Shown here piece after piece: positions 60,153 to 64,000 of a DNA stretch of 64,000 bases (position 1 is the stretch's first letter; each line of letters starts with the position of its first letter). The stretch covers positions 1,178,001-1,242,000 of the forward strand of contig NZ_CP017157.1 in assembly GCF_001729485.1 (NCBI RefSeq). Reading direction: 5' to 3'. The notes under the pieces were generated by a model, which made no database searches, was not told the origin of the DNA, and worked only from the letters and a program-made list of their open reading frames with translations. Made by a program: the position numbers and the translations under genes. Source of the stretch: Streptomyces lydicus. Its GTDB lineage: Bacteria; Actinomycetota; Actinomycetes; Streptomycetales; Streptomycetaceae.

Positions 60153-61751
60153 ATGAGACGACGAAGAATGCTGTTCTCGCTGCTGCTGGTCGCCGCGGCG
60201 GGGATGGGGACCGCCGGCGCACCGGCGCCCCGTGCCCAGGCCGCCGCGGCCCCCGCCCCCCTCGACCGGGTCGTGCCCGTCCCGGCGTCCGTACGGCCGG
60301 GCGGCGACCCCTACACACTCACCGACCGCACCAGCATCCGTATCCCCGGCGGCTCGGGCGAGGCCCGGCGGATCGCCGGGTACCTCGCCGACGTGCTGCG
60401 CCCCTCCACCGGCTACGCGCTGCCCGTCACCACCCGCGGCGGCGACGACGGCATCGTGCTGCGGCTCGGCGGTCAGGGCACCGGGGGACTGGGCGCGGAG
60501 GGCTACCGGCTCCGCTCCGGCGGCCGCGCGGTGACGATCAGCGCGGCCCGGCCCGCCGGCCTCTTCCACGGCGTGCAGACGCTGCGCCAGCTGCTGCCCA
60601 CGGCCGTCGAGCGGCGCACCGAGCAGGCCGGCCCGTGGCGGGTCGCCGGCGGCACCGTCGCCGACAGCCCGCGCTACGCCCACCGCGGCGCGATGCTCGA
60701 CGTCTCCCGGCACTTCTTCACCGTCGCGCAGGTCAAGCGGTACATCGACGAGCTCGCGATGTACAAGGTCAACCGGCTGCACCTGCACCTGTCCGACGAC
60801 CAGGGCTGGCGGATCGCCCTGAAGTCCTGGCCGCGGCTGGCGACGTACGGCGGCTCCACCCAGGTCGGCGGCGGCCCCGGCGGCTACTACACCAAGGACG
60901 ACTACCGCGCGATCGTCCGCTACGCCGCCGACCGCTACCTCACCGTCGTCCCCGAGATCGACATGCCGGGCCACACCAACGCCGCGCTGGCCTCCTACGC
61001 CGAGCTCAACTGCAACGGGCAGGCACCGCCGCTGTACACCGGCACCAGCGTCGGCTTCAGCTCGCTGTGCGTGCCGAAGAAGGTCACGTACGACTTCGTC
61101 GACGACGTGATCCGCGAGATCGCCGCGCTCACCCCCGGCCGCTACCTCCACATCGGCGGTGACGAGGCGCACTCCACCAGCCACGACGACTACGTGGCCT
61201 TCATGGACAAGGTGCAGCCGGTGGTCGCCAAGTACGGCAAGACCGTGATCGGCTGGCACCAGCTGACCGGGGCGCACCCGGCGAAGGGCGCCGTCGCCCA
61301 GTACTGGGGCTACGACAAGACGGGCGCCGCGGAACGCGCCCAGGTCGCCGACGCGGCCAGGAACGGCACCCGGCTGATCCTCTCGCCCGCCGACCGCGCC
61401 TACCTCGACATGAAGTACGACAAGAACACGCCGCTGGGCCTGTCCTGGGCCGGTTACGTCGACGTCAGGCGCTCCTACGACTGGGACCCGGGCAGCTACC
61501 TCCAGGGCGCGCCCGCGGACTCGGTCCTCGGTGTCGAGGCACCGCTGTGGACGGAGACCCTCAAGACCTCCGCGCACCTCGAGTACATGGCCTTCCCCCG
61601 CCTCCCGGGCATCGCGGAACTCGGCTGGTCGCCGGCCGGTACCCACGACTGGGACGCGTACAGGCAGCGGCTGGCGTCCCAGGGCCCCCGCTGGGACGCC
61701 CTGGGCATCGACTACTACCACTCCCCGGAGGTGCCCTGGCCCGCGCGGTAG
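60153..61751 (+). CDS. Secreted GH20 beta-N-acetylhexosaminidase
   Basis: The product has 532 residues from ATG 60153 (AAGGGA upstream). The signal peptide (RRMLFSLLLVAAAGMGTAGA) is followed by the GH20 N-terminal alpha/beta domain and then the barrel. The catalytic pair is Asp337-Glu338 in HIGGDEAHS. LHLHLSDDQGWRI and VVPEIDMPGHTNAALASY are family motifs, and the Trp-rich GLSWAGYVDV and VLGVEAPLWTE line the pocket. It releases GlcNAc from chito-oligomers outside the cell. The dre site upstream fits DasR control. The convergent gene is an acyl-CoA dehydrogenase. Confidence 0.95.
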   Translation: MRRRRMLFSLLLVAAAGMGTAGAPAPRAQAAAAPAPLDRVVPVPASVRPGGDPYTLTDRTSIRIPGGSGEARRIAGYLADVLRPSTGYALPVTTRGGDDGIVLRLGGQGTGGLGAEGYRLRSGGRAVTISAARPAGLFHGVQTLRQLLPTAVERRTEQAGPWRVAGGTVADSPRYAHRGAMLDVSRHFFTVAQVKRYIDELAMYKVNRLHLHLSDDQGWRIALKSWPRLATYGGSTQVGGGPGGYYTKDDYRAIVRYAADRYLTVVPEIDMPGHTNAALASYAELNCNGQAPPLYTGTSVGFSSLCVPKKVTYDFVDDVIREIAALTPGRYLHIGGDEAHSTSHDDYVAFMDKVQPVVAKYGKTVIGWHQLTGAHPAKGAVAQYWGYDKTGAAERAQVADAARNGTRLILSPADRAYLDMKYDKNTPLGLSWAGYVDVRRSYDWDPGSYLQGAPADSVLGVEAPLWTETLKTSAHLEYMAFPRLPGIAELGWSPAGTHDWDAYRQRLASQGPRWDALGIDYYHSPEVPWPAR

Positions 61752-61762
61752 ACGGGTGCGGC

Positions 61763-61788
61763 GGCCGGGCGCCGACGGGCGCCCGGCC
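61763..61788. terminator. Bidirectional hairpin between GH20 and acyl-CoA dehydrogenase genes
   Basis: An 11-bp stem (ggccgggcgcc / ggcgcccggcc) with loop gacg between two convergent stops. Confidence 0.75.
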
Positions 61789-61797
61789 GGATCGCTG

Positions 61798-62952
61798 CTA
61801 GACGCCCAGCTCGCGCGCGATCAGCATCCGCTGGACCTCGCTGGTGCCCTCGCCGATCTCCAGGATCTTCGCGTCGCGCCACATCCGGGCGACCGGGTAC
61901 TCGTTCATGAAGCCGTAGCCGCCGTGGATCTGGGTGGCCTCGCGGGCGTTGTCCACCGCGATCTCGGAGGAGTAGAGCTTGGCGAGCGCGGCTTCCTTCT
62001 TGAACGGCTCGCCGTGCACCAGCCGGGAGGCGGCGTGGCGCCAGGACAGCCGGGAGGTGTGGGCGCGCATCTCCATGTCGGCGAGCTTGAACCGGATCGC
62101 CTGGTTGTCGCCGATCGGCCGCCCGAAGGCCCGCCGCTCCTTGGCGTAGGCCACCGACTCGTCCACACAGCCCTGGGCGAGTCCGGTGGCCAGCGCCGCG
62201 ATGGCGATCCGGCCCTCGTCGAGGATCCGCAGGAACTGGGCGTAGCCGCGGCCCTCCTCGCCCAGCAGGTTGGCGGCCGGCACGCGGACGTCGCTGAAGG
62301 ACAGCTCCCGGGTGTCGGAGGCGTTCCAGCCGACCTTGGAGTACGGGGCGCCGACGGTGAAGCCGGGGGTGCCGGACGGCACGATGATCGAGGAGATCAG
62401 CGGGGAGCCGTCGTCCTTGCGGCCGGTGACGGCGGTGACCGTGACCAGGCCGGTGATGTCGGTACCGGAGTTGGTGATGAAGCACTTGCTGCCGTTGATC
62501 ACCCAGTTGTCGCCGTCCCGCACCGCGGTGGTCCGGGTCGCGCCCGCGTCCGAACCGCCGTCCGGCTCGGTCAGGCCGAAGGCGCCCAGCATCTCGCCGC
62601 TGCACAGCTTGGGCAGCCAGGCGCGCTTCTGCTCCTCCGTGCCGAAGTGGTAGACCGGCATGGCGCCGAGGGAGACGCCCGCCTCCAGGGTGATGGCGAC
62701 CGAGGAGTCGACCCGGGCCAGCTCCTCCAGGGCGATGCCGAGGGCGAGGTAGTCGCCGCCCATCCCGCCGTACTCCTCCGGGAACGGCAGGCCGAAGAGG
62801 CCCATCCGACCCATCTCCTGCACGATCTCGTACGGGAACGCATGCTGCTCGTAGTACTCGCCGATCTTCGGTGCGACGACGTCATGCGCGAACGCCTCGA
62901 CCGTACGCCGGAGTTCCTCCAGCTCATCGGGCAGACGGTGATCCAGGGACAT
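61798..62952 (-). CDS. Acyl-CoA dehydrogenase (isovaleryl/short-branched type)
   Basis: The product has 384 residues from ATG 62952, eight bases after AAGGAG; the longer open frame overlaps the HMG-CoA lyase gene. FAD- and substrate-site motifs: GAFGLTEPDGGSDAGA, WVINGSKCFITNSG, GYAQFLRILDEGRIAIAALA, and near the end IHGGYGFMNEYPVARMWRDA and the terminus EIGEGTSEVQRMLIAREL. It oxidises a short branched acyl-CoA in the cytosol. Two genes upstream belong to leucine catabolism, so isovaleryl-CoA is the likely substrate. From memory S. coelicolor acdH has the same neighbours. Confidence 0.92.
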   Translation of the reverse strand: MSLDHRLPDELEELRRTVEAFAHDVVAPKIGEYYEQHAFPYEIVQEMGRMGLFGLPFPEEYGGMGGDYLALGIALEELARVDSSVAITLEAGVSLGAMPVYHFGTEEQKRAWLPKLCSGEMLGAFGLTEPDGGSDAGATRTTAVRDGDNWVINGSKCFITNSGTDITGLVTVTAVTGRKDDGSPLISSIIVPSGTPGFTVGAPYSKVGWNASDTRELSFSDVRVPAANLLGEEGRGYAQFLRILDEGRIAIAALATGLAQGCVDESVAYAKERRAFGRPIGDNQAIRFKLADMEMRAHTSRLSWRHAASRLVHGEPFKKEAALAKLYSSEIAVDNAREATQIHGGYGFMNEYPVARMWRDAKILEIGEGTSEVQRMLIARELGV

Positions 62953-62957
62953 GGGGG

Positions 62958-63899
62958 TCACTCCTTGTGGGAGAGGGCTCGGAGGGTGCGCGAGGGGCTC
63001 GGCCGGCCCAGGACGTCGGCCATCCACACGCTCGTGGCGATCAGCCGGTCCAGGTCGACGCCGGTCTCGATGCCGAGGCCGTGCAGCATCCACACGAGGT
63101 CTTCGGTGGCGAGGTTGCCGGTGGCGCTCTTGGCGTACGGGCAGCCGCCGAGGCCGCCCGCCGAGGCGTCGACGGTGGTGACGCCGTGCTGGAGCGCGGC
63201 GTAGGTGTTGGCGAGGGCCTGCCCGTAGGTGTCGTGGAAGTGGACGCCCAGCTTCGAGGTGGGCACGCCGGCTTCGTTGAGGGCCGCGAGCAGGTGCTGG
63301 ACGTGGCCGGGGGTGGCGACGCCGATGGTGTCGCCCAGGCTCAGTTCGTCGCAGCCCAGGTCCAGCAGCGCCCGGCAGACCCGGACGGTCTGCGCGAGGG
63401 GCACCGGGCCCTCCCACGGGTCGCCGAAGCACATCGAGAGGTAGCCGCGGACGTGCACCCCGGCGTCCTTGGCGCGCCGCACGACGGGCGCGAACATCGC
63501 CAGCGCCTCGTCGACCGTGCGATTGAGGTTGGCCTTGGCGAAGGACTCGGTGGCGCTGCCGAAGACCGCGATCCGGCGGGCGCCCAGGGCGAGCGCACGG
63601 TCCAGGCCCCGGTCGTTGGGCACCAGCACCGGCAGCCGGTGCGGGTCGAGGTCGCCGAGCCGCGGGAACAGCTCCTCCGCGTCGGCGAGCTGCGGCACCC
63701 ACTTGGGGTGCACGAAGCTGGTCGCCTCGACCAGCGGCAGGCCCGCGTCGGCGAGCCGGTGCACGAACTCGGCCTTGACCTCGGTCGGCACGACGGTCTG
63801 TTCGTTCTGCAGCCCGTCGCGCGCGCCGACCTCATGGATGCGTACGCGGCTGGGCAGTCCCTCCGCCGGGACCTGCATGGGGAGTCCGGCCGTGGTCAT
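62958..63899 (-). CDS. Hydroxymethylglutaryl-CoA lyase family protein
   Basis: The product has 313 residues. The N-terminal IHEVGARDGLQNEQ carries the metal- and substrate-binding Arg-Asp pair. FHDTYGQALAN gives the His of the metal site, and GGLGGCPYAKSATGN is the HMG-CoA lyase signature with its catalytic Cys. It should cleave HMG-CoA into acetoacetate and acetyl-CoA. Its ATG overlaps the stop of the upstream carboxylase gene as ATGA, and the dehydrogenase follows after five bases. The order fits a leucine degradation operon. Confidence 0.92.
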   Translation of the reverse strand: MTTAGLPMQVPAEGLPSRVRIHEVGARDGLQNEQTVVPTEVKAEFVHRLADAGLPLVEATSFVHPKWVPQLADAEELFPRLGDLDPHRLPVLVPNDRGLDRALALGARRIAVFGSATESFAKANLNRTVDEALAMFAPVVRRAKDAGVHVRGYLSMCFGDPWEGPVPLAQTVRVCRALLDLGCDELSLGDTIGVATPGHVQHLLAALNEAGVPTSKLGVHFHDTYGQALANTYAALQHGVTTVDASAGGLGGCPYAKSATGNLATEDLVWMLHGLGIETGVDLDRLIATSVWMADVLGRPSPSRTLRALSHKE

Positions 63900-64000
63900 G
63901 AGGTGCCCTCCTGTCCGCCCGTGGGCTCCGCGGGTCCGTCGGCCGCGTCGTGCGGCGCGATCACCGCCAGGATCTGGTCCATGGCGACGGTCGTGCCCGC
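63896..64000 (-). CDS. C-terminus of a biotin-dependent carboxylase subunit, cut by window edge
   Basis: Thirty-four codons are visible, read into the window from the right, ending TCATGA. The residues AGTTVAMDQILAVIAPHDAA look like the last strand of a biotinyl domain that follows the AMKM biotin motif. A Pro/Gly-rich tail follows. With HMG-CoA lyase and acyl-CoA dehydrogenase next, the best guess is the biotin carboxylase/carrier subunit of methylcrotonyl-CoA carboxylase, or a related acyl-CoA carboxylase. The N-terminal part is outside the window. Confidence 0.65.
   Translation of the reverse strand, partial: AGTTVAMDQILAVIAPHDAADGPAEPTGGQEGTS

Overview
The window is high-GC actinobacterial chromosome, almost certainly Streptomyces. 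The support is third-codon-position GC bias, GTG/TTG starts, and a set of developmental and cell-surface genes typical of that genus: cslA-glxA, an SsgA-like protein, adpA with its TTA codon, a chaplin, a GGDEF/EAL protein and a DasR-type site. From memory, the order cslA-glxA ... ABC importer ... GGDEF-EAL ... adpA-orn ... glmS ... GH20 hexosaminidase ... acyl-CoA dehydrogenase follows the S. coelicolor core chromosome, so most of the window looks like core genome with a few accessory insertions.

Layout. 0-4 kb: end of a ROK protein, a HAD phosphatase, two small membrane or secreted proteins (one resembling a truncated class F sortase) and a GH6 lipoprotein. 3.6-7.6 kb: the convergent glxA-cslA pair for the hyphal-tip glucan. 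8-15 kb: a DUF-type membrane protein, the first two of three identical tRNA-Lys(CTT) genes, an SsgA-like protein translationally coupled to an unknown protein, a DHFR-like protein and an acyl-CoA synthetase. 15-18 kb: an IclR regulator, two small secreted Cys-containing proteins and an orphan winged-helix regulator. 18-26.4 kb: a polar amino acid or Ehu-type ABC importer with a DUF3830 protein, an amidase, a D-2-hydroxyacid dehydrogenase and two Asp/Glu-racemase-superfamily enzymes, apparently one catabolic locus. 26.5-31.2 kb: a luciferase-like flavoenzyme, a PAS-GGDEF-EAL protein (probable CdgA), an M6-like protease and the third tRNA-Lys. 31.3-37 kb: a minus-strand set holding a Cas4/RecB-like nuclease with four candidate Fe-S cysteines, a 527-residue unknown, an SF1 helicase, a small protein and a possible prim-pol relative. 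This is my best candidate for an uncharacterised DNA-processing system.

37-39.9 kb: a histidine phosphatase, an HTH/TPR regulator and a small unknown. 39.9-46.9 kb: an exopolysaccharide block (flavoprotein, Wzz-like protein, GT4, sugar-1-phosphate transferase, DUF3344 secreted protein) next to a chaplin with an unusual His/Asn/Gly/Arg-rich linker. 47-53.7 kb: a spermidine synthase-like protein, a secreted protein divergent from a two-component system, a GH18 chitinase, and an AraC regulator divergent from an NAD(P)-binding oxidoreductase. 53.7-57.5 kb: tRNA-His, orn, adpA, a small membrane protein and a universal stress protein. 57.8-61.8 kb: glmS, a conserved small protein and a GH20 hexosaminidase, with a DasR-type site between the last two. 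61.8-64 kb: an acyl-CoA dehydrogenase, an HMG-CoA lyase-family protein and the end of a biotin-dependent carboxylase, in the style of leucine catabolism.

How the parts relate. Several genes converge on development and the cell surface: cslA/glxA/GH6 (tip glucan), EPS cluster plus chaplin, adpA (bldA-dependent through TTA), a c-di-GMP enzyme together with Orn, which can finish c-di-GMP turnover, and aminosugar genes (GH20, glmS, chitinase) probably under DasR. All functional statements are by sequence reading and family knowledge; no searches were run.
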